A stretch of 64,000 bases of DNA, taken from assembly GCA_047967505.1 (NCBI GenBank), contig CM106538.1; one strand, written 5' to 3'. The notes below the pieces were generated by a model. The model was not told the origin of the DNA, searched no databases, and saw nothing but the letters and a program-made list of their open reading frames with translations. Every line of letters starts with the position of its first letter. Position 1 is the stretch's first letter. This stretch comes from Dipteris shenzhenensis. Taxonomy: Eukaryota; Polypodiophyta; Polypodiopsida; Gleicheniales. Below, piece after piece: positions 1 through 12,958 of the stretch. A program made the position numbers and the translations under genes.

Positions 1-1363
1 GCTATGGAATGATAAACTGCATGCATATTCATGCACATGTGAATCATACTCAGCAGTTAGAAAGACAGGAAAGACACAATGTGTAATCCGAATATGTGAA
101 CTTGCATAGAATGATCAAGAGACACTTGGTCCCATGGATATACAAAATGGGGTCGCAATCGTTGGCCGAAGGGTTGTGGGTACTTGTGCCTCTATGAATC
201 TGTTCTAAGCCCGTGATAACCCCACAAACTATTAATGCCTTAACATAATGGGTCGAAGAGGGAGTGTAGGTTTCCCCGCACCTTGCTTCAAGGGTAGAAG
301 ACAACATCCTAATTGTATCAAAGAGCAGTTTGTGTGGTTTTGCAATACCTCTGTGGCCCATACCTGGTGTGTTGATTAGTCTATCTTGGTGTGCTTGGTC
401 ATTCACTTGGGGTATGGGAGGTCGCAATTGGGACTTCCAATTAAACACATGAAAAGGAGCACTTGCAACAAGCAGGCAGCCTCGTTGTCAGAACTAAGGG
501 GTTCAGAGGTCCTTGCAGCCTCATTCGGATTTATGCTATGGGTTAATTCTACAATTTGATGGGTCAGACGGTCTCCTTCCACATGAAGCCACAAAATCTA
601 ATGAACTAATTCAATGTCAAAATGGTGATCATCAAATAGGGCATGTTGTGGCCGTGTATTCTTTGCAAATAGTTCTTCTTGCACAATGCTGATCTATTGT
701 CACTTCTGGGTCACACGAGCTTGCAAGTTATCCACCACTGAAACCTCAAGTCGCGGTCATGTCACCTGCCATCCCGCCTGGAAATGCTAACACAAATGGT
801 GCACCATAAAGGTTGATGCACAACCCACATGTATGAAACTAATGATTAGTTGTGGTGGCCAATGTGTAATACCCTAAGCTATAGGCGCTATGGAAAGATA
901 AACTGCATGCATACTCATGCACATGTGAATCACCCTCAGCACTTAGAAAGACAAGAAAGACACAATGTGTAATCCGAATACGTGAACCTGCATAGAATGA
1001 TCAAGAGACACTTGGTCTCATGGATATACAAAATGGGGTTGCAATCGTTGGCTGAAGGGTTGTGGGTACTTGCGCCTCTATGAATCTATTCTAAGCCCGT
1101 GATAACCCCATAAACTATTAATGCCTTAACATAATGGGTCGAAGAGGGAGTGCAGGTGTCCCCGAACCTTGCTTCAAGGGTAGAAGACAACATCCTAATT
1201 GTATCAAAGAGCAGTTTGTGTGGTTTTGCAATACCTCTGTGGCCCATACCTGGTGTGTTGATTAGTCTATCTTGGGTGTGCTTGGTCATTCACTTGGGGT
1301 ATGGAAGGTCGCAATCGAGACTTCCAATTAAACACATGAAAAGGAGCACTTGCAACAAGCAGG
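1..1363. repeat. Two-copy direct repeat, offset 886 bp
   Basis: A block of about 475 bp running from the window edge reappears almost unchanged from 887 to about 1363. Both copies begin at GCTATGGAA and end at GCACTTGCAACAAGCAGG, after which they differ. The second copy is preceded at 865 by TGTAATACCCTAAGC, a form often seen at the start of plant LTRs. The pair could therefore be two LTR pieces, or a local duplication around the unrelated 475-864 spacer. The short ORFs in both strands here are repeat-borne and show no recognisable domain. The left boundary is cut by the window. Confidence 0.75.
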
Positions 1364-1529
1364 TTTTGTGCTTGAGGAGGATGATAGTCTACATGTGGAG
1401 GGAGCACACGTGCCAAGGAGTGTTGCAGCAATGAGTCATGTTTATGCAGGCCAAAGGGATAATAGGATAGTATAGTGGAGATCAAATTTGAGTAAATATT
1501 TTCAAGTGAGGATTTAGAAGGCTCAGTGT

Positions 1530-1862
1530 TTGAATGTTGAAATTCTGCAAGCGAAAAAAATTATTCCAAATGAAATGCATCTATTTCATGTGCGTATAGA
1601 GAGTTCTTTTGCTAAAGGCTTTACATACACAATGACAATATCAGAGTTTCCACGATCATCTTGCAAGGATTTCATGCAACAAGATGCAAAGAAAGGGATG
1701 TACATTCTGTGCAAACACATCTACTTTGTCGTCATGGATGTTTTGGGATTGAGTGACAAAGTGCATGAGTTCATGCACCAAGCTGCACTTACAAAGGTTG
1801 AATTGCTCCACGCCTTGGCTTATCATCAAAGCCAATCAAGTATTAGCAATGGACTTGGTTAA
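1530..1862 (+). pseudogene. SWIM-like zinc-finger ORF remnant
   Basis: This 110-codon frame carries the pattern SCKDF, then about 11 residues, then LCKHIYFVV, followed by a helix-rich tail (FMHQAALTKVELLHALA). It resembles the SWIM-type zinc finger (CxC...CxH) found in plant MULE/FAR1-like transposases and in related uncharacterised plant proteins. The first Cys of the CxC pair appears to be Ser here, so the finger may no longer bind zinc. The frame has no transposase catalytic domain in front of it and no clear promoter. I infer a 3-prime fragment of a Mutator-like or SWIM gene. The stretch from 1863 to 2546 contains only short, unrecognised frames. Confidence 0.4.
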
Positions 1863-2546
1863 ATTTGGAGACCATAGAGGAGACATTTTGCAAAGTTGGT
1901 AGTAGGTATTTGGAATATGTGCACGGGTGTATTAGCAAATTTTTGGAGACTACTTCACAAAAGCCACACTATAGTTCTAATATATCCACTAAGGATGTTT
2001 CCAGTCCAATAAAGATGTGAGATAAATCTTTTGATTTGCTTGTACATGTGCAAATCCCTTTGATCAGCTTCTTGTCCAAGTATGGTGCTTTTTGTCTAAG
2101 AGCAAAGATTTGTATACATGTAATAGGTAGGGCAAGAAACTATTGCTATTTACCTCTAGAGTTGCAAATTCATAGAGAATTTTTGGAAATGGTCAAGTTT
2201 TCCAAGCAAACATTTGTTATAATGAAGCAAGATATACATAAAAACTTACACCTGCTTTGCACCAAACCACTATCCACCAATAATGAAAGCGAGGTCCTTC
2301 CTGGGCAGGTGTAAACATGGCTATACTTTTTGCCCAAGAGAAAAGGGCTTGACATCAATGATTGCTACTTTTCAAAATTGATAAATGAACTCCAGTGCTA
2401 AATTTGAAAGTATAGGCCCATTCAAACTTTAGTCTTGCTCGAACCTAGTCGCTCGAATTCAGGTAATCCCTTGTAGAATCCATTTCTCCCATTTGGAAAC
2501 ACCCACTCAACCCTCTCATGGCCCTAGCTACACATGAACGCATAAA

Positions 2547-3170
2547 TTAATTGAAGTGGTATTTGGAAGAATTGATTGAAGTTGTGTTTGGAAGAATTGC
2601 ACAGTCGTGGCAATTTATTGCAGGTCCCTTTTGCTCAAGGTGCTTGCAATATGGCAGAACAACCAAGTTATACACTTTGTTATTATGGGCATACCACACA
2701 TCATTAAAATTCACCATAGGTCTCACACCGTTCAAATTGGCAATCAGGATGGAGGCTATCATGCCAGTGGAATATGTTGTTCCAAGCCTCTGCATTGCAA
2801 TTGAAGACAGGCTACTTTTGCAAGGGTCCATGGAGTTTTGACTTGACAGTCTGGAGAAGTTGGAGGAGGATAGGATGGAAAGTTACCACTTGACATAGGT
2901 AGTCCAAGCACAAAGAAAGAGACTTGATTGGACTTGGCATCAAAGAAGAAGTTATTTAAGAAGGGACACTTGGTCCTACTCTTCAACAGCTGCATGGGCT
3001 GCATGCAAGGAAGCTGAAGATGCAGTGGTCAGGACCCTTTTGGATCTTTGAGTATTGTGAATCGACTTCTTTCTACTTTGCATATCTATAGGGATGGTGG
3101 GTATTACCGTTGCCAATGAACGAGTTCCAATTGCGGAGATATCACCATGAAGACCACCTTAAATGCCCAT
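2547..3170 (+). pseudogene. Ty3/gypsy integrase C-terminal remnant
   Basis: The open stretch 2551-2841 reads LLLWAYHTSLKF, then GLTPFKLA, then EAIMPVEYVVPSL. This matches the conserved end of gypsy integrases (ALWAYRT, G-x-TPF-x-L, EAVLPVE, PSL). Downstream, in changing frames, come LEKLEEDRMESYHLT, a Q-AQRK-LD stretch and a GPYQIV-like segment (RDPFGSLSIVNRLL), the usual tail of the same protein. Stops and frame changes show it is dead. No reverse transcriptase or LTR could be recognised nearby, so only a fragment survives. Confidence 0.65.
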
Positions 3171-5439
3171 TCCTAGTCACACGTGAGGTACTCATTCCTT
3201 GGATAGGGGTAGGTGCACAAAATCCAATGGCGAGATCATGCACTCCTTGTTGTGATGGTCACTTAACTGCTGGTGATATCTTGAGTTCAGCATCAGTCGT
3301 CATGCAGCTCTGAGCTCTAGAATCAACTAAGGATAGTTATACCCCTTGTTCACTCCCAATACCTCATACTTGTGCTCGTCCATCTTCTTCCTCAAATCCT
3401 CGGTTTCCTATTCCTTCCTCCATCTCCTACCGAATCCTCCTTCCACTTGCAACCTCATGGGCATGGCACTAACACCATTTCTTGTAGTAGCTGTGCATTC
3501 ATAACAAACACTCGTGGTCTCCAAATTCCTTAGCAAGCATGTCATCTGTACATTCTCTTGCAGCTTTAATTGATGGAGGTGGAATAAGTGGTAAATGGAA
3601 TATTTTTGCCACCAAGTCTTGAGAGACATACTAATCCATGGGTAGATATCCTTTCATTTTCACAAGAACATAAATTCATCATCTGCATTAGGGTATCCTC
3701 CTCTAGCAATCTATTGCTTGATAGTCTATTACACCAATTACCCATAGATAGGCTTGGTTTTGTGGTCCTTGATCATCTAAATAGAATTTGAAATCTAAAA
3801 AATGTGAGATTCCAAAGGGTAACCATGAAGCTACCTATTCTACCCCACTAGCTTTGATTCAGTTGCTTCTTCTACTTCTTTTGCATTGCCATTACTTTAT
3901 CCATCTTGATTGCAGGTTATGTGGAGAGATAAAAGAGACTATATGCTTAAGTGCCATCAATGTAGATACAGTATCATAAATCATTTTTGATGTAGACATT
4001 GATCTTTTGGCTTCCATAGGAATATTTTCTATCTCCATTTAAGAAACTCTGATTGTGCCTCGCATGTTAATAGCTTGAAACTTTGAAGGGATACTTTTTG
4101 CACAATAAAGTTCACGGTGTGTACCAAGAATATCTTAGACTCACACAAGTTTTGAGTAGCTTTAAATTCAAGTGATTGAACAATGATTGCCACACATGAC
4201 AAGTGTTATTCATGCAACTACAAAGATCCTATATTATTTGTATAGCTTCTACTGCCTCAAGTATAGTTATCAACCAGTTGTTCACCATTTTTAACTAGTT
4301 GTTGACTATTTTTTACAATATTTCCATGATCCCAACATATGGTTTCATCTAGAATCCATTCACTACCATAAGAAAAATAGTAATGTGCAAATATGCTATC
4401 CAAAAAGTACCATATCCTAGGTTATATATGGCTTCTCAATATGGCCCTTGCCTATACGGCTTGTCAAATATGGCCCAAGTTGCCCCTAAAGGGGTACTCC
4501 ACAAGGACTATATTGACTTTTTACCTTTTTAAAAGACAACACATGATGCAAAATACATGCGAAGTACACATACATGTGGCTTGGGTATAGCAATGTGTGT
4601 ATAGTACATGGATGATTTTTCCATCTTAGTTTCGTTAAGAAGCAAAAATTTTATATTGCTATCAAAAGTTTGTATGCCTTAATAAAAATAAATATTTGAA
4701 ACATTCGCTAGATTTTAAAACTTTTATGTAAAAAAATGTAAAGTTTCGCTAGGACTTACATCATTACTTCTAAATTTAAAAGAAAATATATAAAATTGTA
4801 CTATGTTCTATCAATATTATGAAACTAAAAAACGTATCTTGATAAACTTTTGCTAGGATTTTCTATAAATATATAAGTATAGCTTCGATAAAAACACCCC
4901 TGGTACAGTAAAGATTGAGTACTTCTTCTTCAATCCTCATTTATGTTGATTATCCTTGTTGATTCTCCCTCAAGAATTGGATATGTCTAAAAGTCTCTCT
5001 GATGATGTCTTTTATTTCATGCATTAGATCAAGGGATTTGTGGGGGTTCTAAATCAGTTGATTTAAGTTGCTGATTTAAAATATTTAAAACGGTCTTTAA
5101 AGAAAGCAACTACCATTTTAAATTGCCTACGTGGAGCACAATCAGGAATATCTGGTTACCACATGGTATCATCTTAATACTGCATGGTGCTCTATTAGTA
5201 CCGCATGGTGATGTGAACATATCACACGATGACGTAAACATATAGTGTGATATGTTTATGTTACCGCATGGTATGTGTATATACCATGTGGTGCATATAT
5301 ACATATATATATATATATATAATCTATAGGCATTGTGGTACTTTATGCCTTTTTGAAAATTTTCGAGCTTACATTATTCTCAAGAATACCAAAAAGGACA
5401 AAACAAAGAGGATATGAGGACTAATAGAGATTCACATCA
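3171..5439. other. Gene-poor AT-rich spacer with a palindromic patch
   Basis: No coding region is recognisable here; frames are short and unlike known domains. From 4650 to 4870 a TTCGCTAG(G)-A motif recurs in very AT-rich sequence. From about 5160 to 5300 copies of (A/T)CCGCATGGT and ATACCATG occur in both orientations, making a cruciform-like patch that ends in a (TA)n microsatellite at about 5298-5322. Confidence 0.4.
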
Positions 5440-5960
5440 AAGAATGTGAGTCTCATTATATCCTTGACTAAACGTATCATGTGTTGGTTGTGTAGCTCGC
5501 TTTCGCTGGCTTTGATCAACTCACACATAGATGTAGGTAATTGTCATTATGTTTTTAGTGCAAATTGGTAATTGCTAGTTATTGAAATAGTTTGCTATTT
5601 TAAAGGTTGACAATAGACTACTAATATGTGACTTGTAATTATAAAAAATTATTTCAATAATATATAGAATTAGTAAGATGCTAAGATATTAGATGTATTC
5701 GACTCGAGATGGTTGTGAGGCTCACTATACCAATCTTGATCAGCTCGTTCATAGTCTAGTTAAATTTATGTACATGGTATTAATAAGATAGTAATTGAAT
5801 GAATGGAATACGTATGCTTATGAAATATAATACATAAATTTAATTAACTTGAATCAGCTATGAGGCTCGCTATGTTGGCCATGATCAGCTCATTCATTGT
5901 CTAGCTAGTTGTGTGGCTCCCATATGCTACCCTTGATCAACTCTAAAATATATGCATAAA
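5440..5960. repeat. Dispersed GCTCGCTAT...GATCAGCTC repeats
   Basis: Variants of the pair GTG(A)GGCTC(G/A)CTAT ... TTGATCA(G/A)CTC recur at about 5490-5525, 5715-5755, 5855-5895 and 5910-5945. TCATAGTCTAG or TCATTGTCTAG follows two of them. The units are irregularly spaced by AT-rich DNA. No protein reading is credible. I see nothing else in this stretch. Confidence 0.45.
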
Positions 5961-6299
5961 TGTGTTTTTAATTGGTAGAAGCATGCATTTAAATACAACA
6001 TATTATATATAAAAAAAGGGCATACAATATTGTGTAATTACTTGTGAAAATTCATTAACCTTTATACATTTAATTGTATTAAAATAAGAACGTATAGATA
6101 ATTGTCAAAATATTTAGAAAAGTAGAATCATTTCATTGTATGAAATAAGAACATATAGTTTTTGTTTATGTTATTTATAAGAAGAAAGTGTAAATTAGAA
6201 ACGAAAGGAGATGTTAATGTAATCAAGTATAAGTACATGTAGGTTTTGTTTATGTTCTTTACTTTTGGAATAATATAGGTTAAATAAGAAATAAAAGTA

Positions 6300-7171
6300 T
6301 ATAGCAATGTTATATTTTATTGTAAGAACTAAAGAATGTATATTTCTTTATTTAATTATTTAAAAATATAATACAAAGAAGAAAAGAGTGAAGATGGTAT
6401 GTAAGTATAAGGGGAGTAGATGGTATGTAAGAAATGCTAGCTTTACTTCCCTACTGTGAGTATAATACCAACATTCACCAACAAAGCATGGTGTTGCGAA
6501 TGATCATAGTGGAGATAGAGGCTTGCTCAAGAAAGAGAAGGACATGGGAAAAGGTGAGCTTCCATCCCATGCCTATTATAATAGGCATATTACCACATCT
6601 ATAACCATCCATTTATGTCGAGAGGGGGCAAAATGATTGGATGGTTTCTTTGACTCAAAGTATAGCTATCTTGCATGAAAGAAAATTAGAGAAATATCAC
6701 AAAGTAGATGCACATATTAGTAGTGATGTCCCAACTTAAAGTTGTTATATATTATCATAAGAAATTAAGAATATATATTTTTTTATTTACTTATTTAAAA
6801 ATATAGCGCAAAGAAGAAAAGAGAGTAGATGGTAAGGTAAGAGATGCTAGCAACTGTAGTAGTGTGAGTATAAGGAGAGTATATGGTAATGTAAGAGATG
6901 CTAGCCACTGCACTAGTGTGAGTTTAATACTAACATTTGCCAACAAAGCATGGTGTTGTGAATCATCATAGTGTAGATAATGCTTACTTGAGAGAGAGAA
7001 GGACATGGAAAAAGGCAATTAACTATCATCCCACACCTATTCCAATAGCCAGATTTAGACATCTAGTTATGTCGAGAGGGTGCAAGACGATTGGATGGTT
7101 TCTTTGTCTTGAGGTGTGGCTATCTTACATGAAAGAGAATTAGAGAAATATCATAAAGTAGATGCACATAT
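6300..7171. repeat. Tandem duplication of about 450 bp
   Basis: Unit one (about 6307-6740) and unit two (about 6741-7171) share, in the same order, an AAAAATATA...CAAAGAAGAAAAGAG block, GAGATGCTAG-type motifs, CAACAAAGCATGGTGTTG (6479 and 6941), AGAGAAGGACATGG, TTATGTCGAGAGGG and a GTAGATGCACATAT end. The offset is 440-462 bp. Unit two contains an extra partial internal copy. The second unit ends exactly at the target duplication of the MITE at 7172. Confidence 0.7.
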
Positions 7172-7428
7172 CTTGTGGTGTGCACTACTAAGAAACCCAA
7201 TGTATCATGTGTGTTCAAGGGGTACTTCAAAAACCCCTCAACTAAAATTTTCCCCCCAATAAAAACACCCCTCTTTACTTATAAAATAAGCTTTCTTTTT
7301 GTAAAGTTGAATTAAAATCCCCCTCATGTTATTGTAATCCAGTTAAATTTTTCCAAAAGATTGAATTAAATTACACCTCCTTTTGAATGCACATGGTACA
7401 CTAAACTTTATGAGGTGAACCCCCCGAG
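7172..7428 (-). mobile_element. hAT-type MITE, copy 1 (inverted)
   Basis: This 257-bp non-coding element is flanked by perfect 8-bp direct repeats GCACATAT (7164-7171 and 7429-7436). Read on the minus strand it starts CTCGGGGGGTTCACC and ends in a weaker inverted copy (AGTGCACACCACAAG). Inside it shares the order GAGGG-TTTT, CCTTGAAC, CA(C/T)GTGATA-like, GGGTTT with the copies at 7940 and 48882. An 8-bp duplication is the hallmark of hAT insertion. This is the most diverged of the three copies. Confidence 0.85.
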
Positions 7429-7540
7429 GCACATATTGACCCCTAGACCCACTACTCAACCTAGAGGTACTTTAATTTTTTAATATTTGTACGTTATATT
7501 GTATCAAAATATTATATCAATTGACATGAATAACACATAA

Positions 7541-7783
7541 GTGCTTGTGTTTGTCTTACATTGGCAGTATTCATGGCTACACAAGAAGGGATTCAAAATC
7601 ACGCTAAGGTATAAGAAAATTTCACACTTCTTGGGAGATCCTGAGCACATGATCTGGAGGTGTGAGGGACCAGGTGTTGATAATGTTGTTGCCATCTTGC
7701 GGGAGGCTAAACATGTGGATGTTGATCCCATGGGAGATAAGAATGTAGCATTTAAGGAAACTCCTGAAGTAGTTGATTGATAA
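7541..7783 (+). pseudogene. hAT BED-finger fragment
   Basis: This 79-codon frame contains KKISHFLGDPEHMIWRCEG, the second half of a BED zinc finger (H...C spacing). It is nearly the same motif as in the hAT remnant at 8265 (SHFLGDPKNLIGKC). The CxxC half of the finger is not visible upstream (WLHKKGFKITLRY). It lies between two MITE copies and is probably the leftover of a separate hAT gene or a duplicated 5-prime exon. Confidence 0.5.
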
Positions 7784-7939
7784 TTCATATCATGGACCCC
7801 ATTTTTTAGAAATTGAGGTTATATGATGTTTGCATCAATGATCATGGACTGTTTTAGTCTCGATATTGTGCAAGTAAAGCGATGTAGTAAGACTTGGTTG
7901 CAATGAATCAAAAGTTGTTTTGAGAATTATTTCACATAA

Positions 7940-8186
7940 CTCGGGGGGGTCACTCATCATATGTAATCCTATCACGTGAGTTCAACAGAAGGATATTTTT
8001 TATTTCTAAAATTTACAGAAATAAATATACATAAGGGACTATTTAAATTAGTTTTGGAAAAAATTTACAGATTTGTATAGAAAAGGGGTACATTTTATTA
8101 CATGAAAAATTTATAGATGAGGGATTTTAGAAATAGGCCTTGAACGCACGTGATATAGAGGGTTTATACATAGTGACCCCCCCGAG
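7940..8186 (+). mobile_element. hAT-type MITE, copy 2
   Basis: This 247-bp element has perfect 15-bp terminal inverted repeats: CTCGGGGGGGTCACT at 7940-7954, with its reverse complement at 8172-8186. It is flanked by perfect 8-bp direct repeats TCACATAA (7932-7939, 8187-8194). It has no coding capacity. Internal sequence is AT-rich with purine runs and is clearly similar along its length to the element at 48882-49127. It lies 78 bp upstream of a hAT transposase remnant. Confidence 0.92.
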
Positions 8187-8264
8187 TCACATAATGTATA
8201 GCATTTATACAGTAGACTATAGTTTTATTTTTTTCTAATGATTGGATGATAGATAGGTGTAAAG

Positions 8265-10185
8265 ATGCCTCCAAAAAAACATGGTCATGCAGTAGATGCA
8301 CCACAAAATTATGTTACTACAATTGAATATCCTAATAAGTGGAATTGCACAATATGTGGAAAAAAGCTCATAGGATCAAGCACTAGGATTTGATCTCACT
8401 TCTTAGGAGACCCCAAAAATTTGATTGGGAAGTGTACTGATGGAGGCACTGAAGGGATTGTACGAAAACTAGGAGGAGGACCAAAAAGTGTTGAGCACAT
8501 GATAGATAAGTTATTGTGCATGGAGAATCCCTAAGTGAGGCATCTATTGCTATAACTACATCTGTTGACTTACTTGCTTCCTCACAAGAGATTCCTACGG
8601 GCACTCTTGGTGCTTCAAGCAAAACATCAAGATGTATGAATGCATCCACAGAGTAAGGACAAGTTCAGAATGTCTCTTCAATATGCAAGACTATGACCAA
8701 ATATCCTTTGAAGCTTCTTTTAGAACACAATGGGATGAGAAATCCCAACAAGACATCTTTGAAGTGATATGCCGTACTGGATGTCCTTTGAATATGGTTC
8801 TAAGTCCCCATTGGAAAAATACAATGGCCTTTGTTGCAAGAGCAGGTGTTTCATTTACTATGCCATCTTCCACGTTGTGCAAGATGACATGTTGGATAAG
8901 TACTATGATAAGATGAGAAGAGATGCATCAGATTGTGTATGATGGCATGGATAAGACTATTTGCACAAATATGGATGGAAGAATGTGACAATGAGTCTTA
9001 TCACCTTCAAAGGTGAGGCACTCCATCTTTCAGTCGATACAAGTGGCCAAGCAAAGACAGGAGAGTATGTTGCTGAACAATGGCAAAAGGTAATTGAAGA
9101 GGTGGGGCCGCAAAATGTGATTCAAGTCACCACAAACAATGAAAAGAAGTGTAGAAAAGCTAGAAAGATGATAAGTAAATATAATTACAATGATTTGGGC
9201 CTCACCACGCTCTTGTCATTGTCTCAACCTAGTACTCAAGGATTGGTAAAAGAACTCTGAGAGAGTTTTTCAAGATTCCCATTGATAAGGGCTGAAAGAT
9301 GGTACTGTATTTTCTTAATCATGAAAGATTTTTTGGCATATTTAGAAACCACCAAGATCCATTGTATAGGATGGAACTTTTAAAGCCTGGCAAGACACAC
9401 TTTGGTACGAACTATATTGCATTATAGTGCTTGTTAAAGTTGTAGGATGTTATTACCAAAATATTCTATAGTGCATAGGTAACATTACAGATAGTTGAAT
9501 ATCACACGGCCAACTTTTGCATGGAGTATAATGAGCTCAAAAGTCAATCCATTTCCCCTAGCTTTTGGAAGAGGATTTCAGATGCAGTAGAGGTAATGAA
9601 GCCCATTTGGAATGCCATTCATAAATTAGATGTCAAATGATCAAGTATAGGAAATGCCTACATGGCTTGATGGGACTGCTGAACGTGACGTACTGAAGGA
9701 AGGAGATGGCAAAATGAGAGCCATTACACGTTGGCCAAATCTCAACTACTAATGAATTTGTCTGTAAATGGTGGACTCAAGCTCACAACTCAATGCACTA
9801 TGCTAGTCATGTATTGGATGAGTCAATGGTGGGAATATCATCCTGAAACTAATGCAAAGACTATGAAAACTTGGCATGCATTGTTGGCTACTCTCTTTGA
9901 TGACAATAATGAGTATGTAACAGCCATCAGGGAGTTATCATTCTCTAGAAACAAGGAAGGATTATTTACAAATGTCAAGATACAACAACTGGCAAAGAAC
10001 ATGACTACATGGAGATGGTTGGAAATTGTTGAGGCATTGACACCTCACTTGCAAACATTAGCCTTGAAATTTATCCCACAAAGTTGGTGGCTAAAACTCT
10101 TCCTAGTCCTTTGCATGATGCTCCAGTACTAGAGGTTGCTCAACCTACGGAATCTAATGACAGTGAAAGTATCGATGCTGAAGCT
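8265..10185 (+). pseudogene. Degenerate hAT transposase
   Basis: From ATG 8265 the frame gives WNCTICGKKLIGSSTRI, a TGA, then SHFLGDPKNLIGKC, a BED-type DNA-binding finger with an in-frame stop. Frames at 8632-8916 carry a hAT N-domain-like stretch (GCPLNMVLSPHW...MPSSTL). Frames at 8961-9260 match the DUF659/RNase H-like part (LSVDTSGQAKTGEYVAEQW...GPQNVIQVTTNN). The frame 9731-10132 reads like the later hAT region. Frames change repeatedly and several stops occur, so it is not functional. No terminal inverted repeats could be assigned to this copy. Confidence 0.7.
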
Positions 10186-12958
10186 TGATCGATATTTGCT
10201 GCAATTTATATACTTTTACAGTCTTTTGAGTAAGTAAAAAATCATGAGTTTTCTTTTTCATGCAAATTACAATATCGTTGTCATAGAGTTCAATTTCAAA
10301 AAAATACACTGTCACACATTAAAGTGTTTTTTTTTTTGCAGAAAAAACATTCTGTATTAAGGAAATTTTAGTCTCAAATGAGACAATTACAATGTAGCCA
10401 TATACTCCTCAACTTTAAGGATTGAAACTCAAAATTTCCTTAGCACCATTACGAGCGGTGAACCGCACGAATAGCCGCAAAACCTTTTCATTTAAGATAG
10501 GGACAATTACAGTTGTAGTGTAAAGTATGACCTCTTTACCTAATGTGAATTATAGAACCATTCTTATAGAGTTTAGTTTTAAAAAAATACATCCGCACAT
10601 AGTAGAGTTACAAAACACATCTCTTCAAAAGCAGGGCATCTCCTCAACCCATCCCTTAGGTTCGTATAGGCGGTGAACCACACAAATAACTATAGTGATG
10701 GCAATTGTGTAGTAGCACCATGAAGAGGCCACACAAAAGGATGATAAGAATAATGGACACAAAGCACGAGAGGAGGATTGCAAGCATGGTGAACAAATCT
10801 AAAAGTACACAAATCTGATGTTTAAAACTGCAACCCTAAACCACTTCATATACACTTAAACCAAGTTTCAACTAACATGATATGATGTATTAGAAGCACT
10901 TCGAAATGCAACACACAAACCACTTTATATATGTGTAAACAAACTTTCAATTAGCATGATTTGACAAAGACTACATTAGAGAATTTGAGAGCACAATGGA
11001 CATATGGAAAATTAAAACAATAGGCAAGAAAGTTTCAAAAAGATTTATCCAAGCTTCACATTAATAAATACATATTTGCATGAGTATTCAATAAAGCTAT
11101 CTACAATCCACACTTTGCGACCTAGCAATTAGCCAATAAGTTGCCCCAATGCCAAGTGTATCATACAACTCATGTGCCACTGGTGTATTACATGCTACAC
11201 ATGCACTTCTTGTTTTCAAGGTGTCCACAAGGCACACCAAGTGAAAAAAATGATGGCACAAGAACACATAGTACCGAGTGGCTATATCAAAGAGATCTTG
11301 TTAAATAGGATACAAAGGTCCTTCAGGCACATATGTGATAGGAAAAGGAAGGGTGGATGGCTTGCGAGCAGTTAGGTCAATGAAGTCAGGATCTATATCT
11401 TGGATGGCTCTACCCACATTTATATGTTGAAGGGCTTGTTGCACATCCCTAACTTACCGATGGTAAGTAGTGGCAATGAGTTTTTGTTATCATAGCACAT
11501 TCTCAATGTCTGGTGTGCTCCCTCTATGCACAAGCAAGATGTTCAGCTGTTTGACCTCTCACTTGAGATGCTTCTTCTCACTCAAAACATTTTGATGCTC
11601 GTGCACTGCATCTTGGACAATTAATGGTATGAAGGTGAGTTCTTTTCTACGAGTGCCATGAGCGGGGGTGCTACTACTCCCTCTTCCACGTTCATGAAAA
11701 CTTCAAAATGTGTAGACAATATAAAAGTGAACCTCAAACCTAACTCACAAATAGATTGAAACAAAAATCACAATAGATGGTGGAAATTTTTACCTGAGGA
11801 TGGACTTCCAATGTCTGAAGGCAGTGATGTAACCATAGGAACTAGTGGAGGTGCACTCCATGTAGGCTCGTGTGTTTGCGGCTTGTCAGCAAAGTCCACA
11901 AGATGACAGGAAGCTGACCCAACACAAATTTTGTATGCAACATCTTGACAAAGTATTGTTGAATACAACCACTATGTGGTGATCTTAGTACACCATCTCA
12001 TAAAGAAACATGCATTCTCATGCATAGCTTGGTGTGTGCATTGTTTTATGGGCCATCTCTCGTGGCCCCATTGAGAGACTCTCCACATCGACGGTGACTA
12101 CTGAATGATGATAGCCTCATGAATGTGTCTCACTTTCCAATCATTCAAGTCATGGTAGGAGCTTTCTTGTGCAACTGCAACCACCTTTGCCCTCCTACTC
12201 TCATGCCATGTAGCATCGATGATGTCCATTAAGTACTTCATTGCACTTTTTGAGCAAGATTGTTGGCCTTGGGCCTCAAAGGTAGCTTGTGTATATGGTG
12301 TGTGTGAGGACAATGCCATATTGCATAAAATTGACAGAAGCCTAGCAGTAGCATAAAATTTATAGAAAATACCATGAAATTGGTGTGTAGAATGAGGAGT
12401 TTCTATCCGAGTAGGCTTGAATGAAATAACACAACATAATTAGCTACACATGAGCATGTTGAATGAAATGTAGTTAGAAACACGTGAAGCATCCATTCCT
12501 AGTTCTCGAATGCGTAAGATGAAATTTTGAGCGGGCTTGAATGAAATAACATAGCACAATTAACAAAGATGGAATTGTGATTGCTGCTCATGCACATTAT
12601 TTATTGAAGGTGGAGTTTTGATTGATGAAAAGAGCATGTAGGACTTAACATTTGCAAAATAGTGGACTTACATTGCAAAAGGACTTACATTGATGAAGTA
12701 AAATTTTGTACAACCTAAAGAGTTTCATTTCAAATCCAAAGTGTAGCAAAATCTTCATCTCTTCTGTGGGTTGTAAAGCCTCTTCTTCATTGGCCATGTG
12801 TGCATGGATTTTATTCAAAATTTAGTCCATGGAGGCACATGCCTTGAGGATGTCGTGCATAAATTTATTTTTGCAATCAAGCGAGGGTCTCACTACAATG
12901 TCATTCTTAGCGGTATTTTGACCATATTGATCAGCATCATAAATTAATTTGGTGATTT
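10186..12958. other. Unassigned region with a partial duplication and unrecognised minus-strand frames
   Basis: Two related segments start at about 10281 and 10563 (ATAGAGTT(C/T)A, A-run, ATACA...CGCACAT or CACACAT, then CTCCTCAAC and GGTGAACC(G/A)CAC), giving a diverged direct repeat about 280 bp apart. On the minus strand, frames at 12319-12098, 11968-11768 and a charged stretch near 11640-11370 (KKHLKREVKQLN) might be decayed exons of one gene. I recognise no family. The rest is AT-rich with no gene. Confidence 0.3.
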
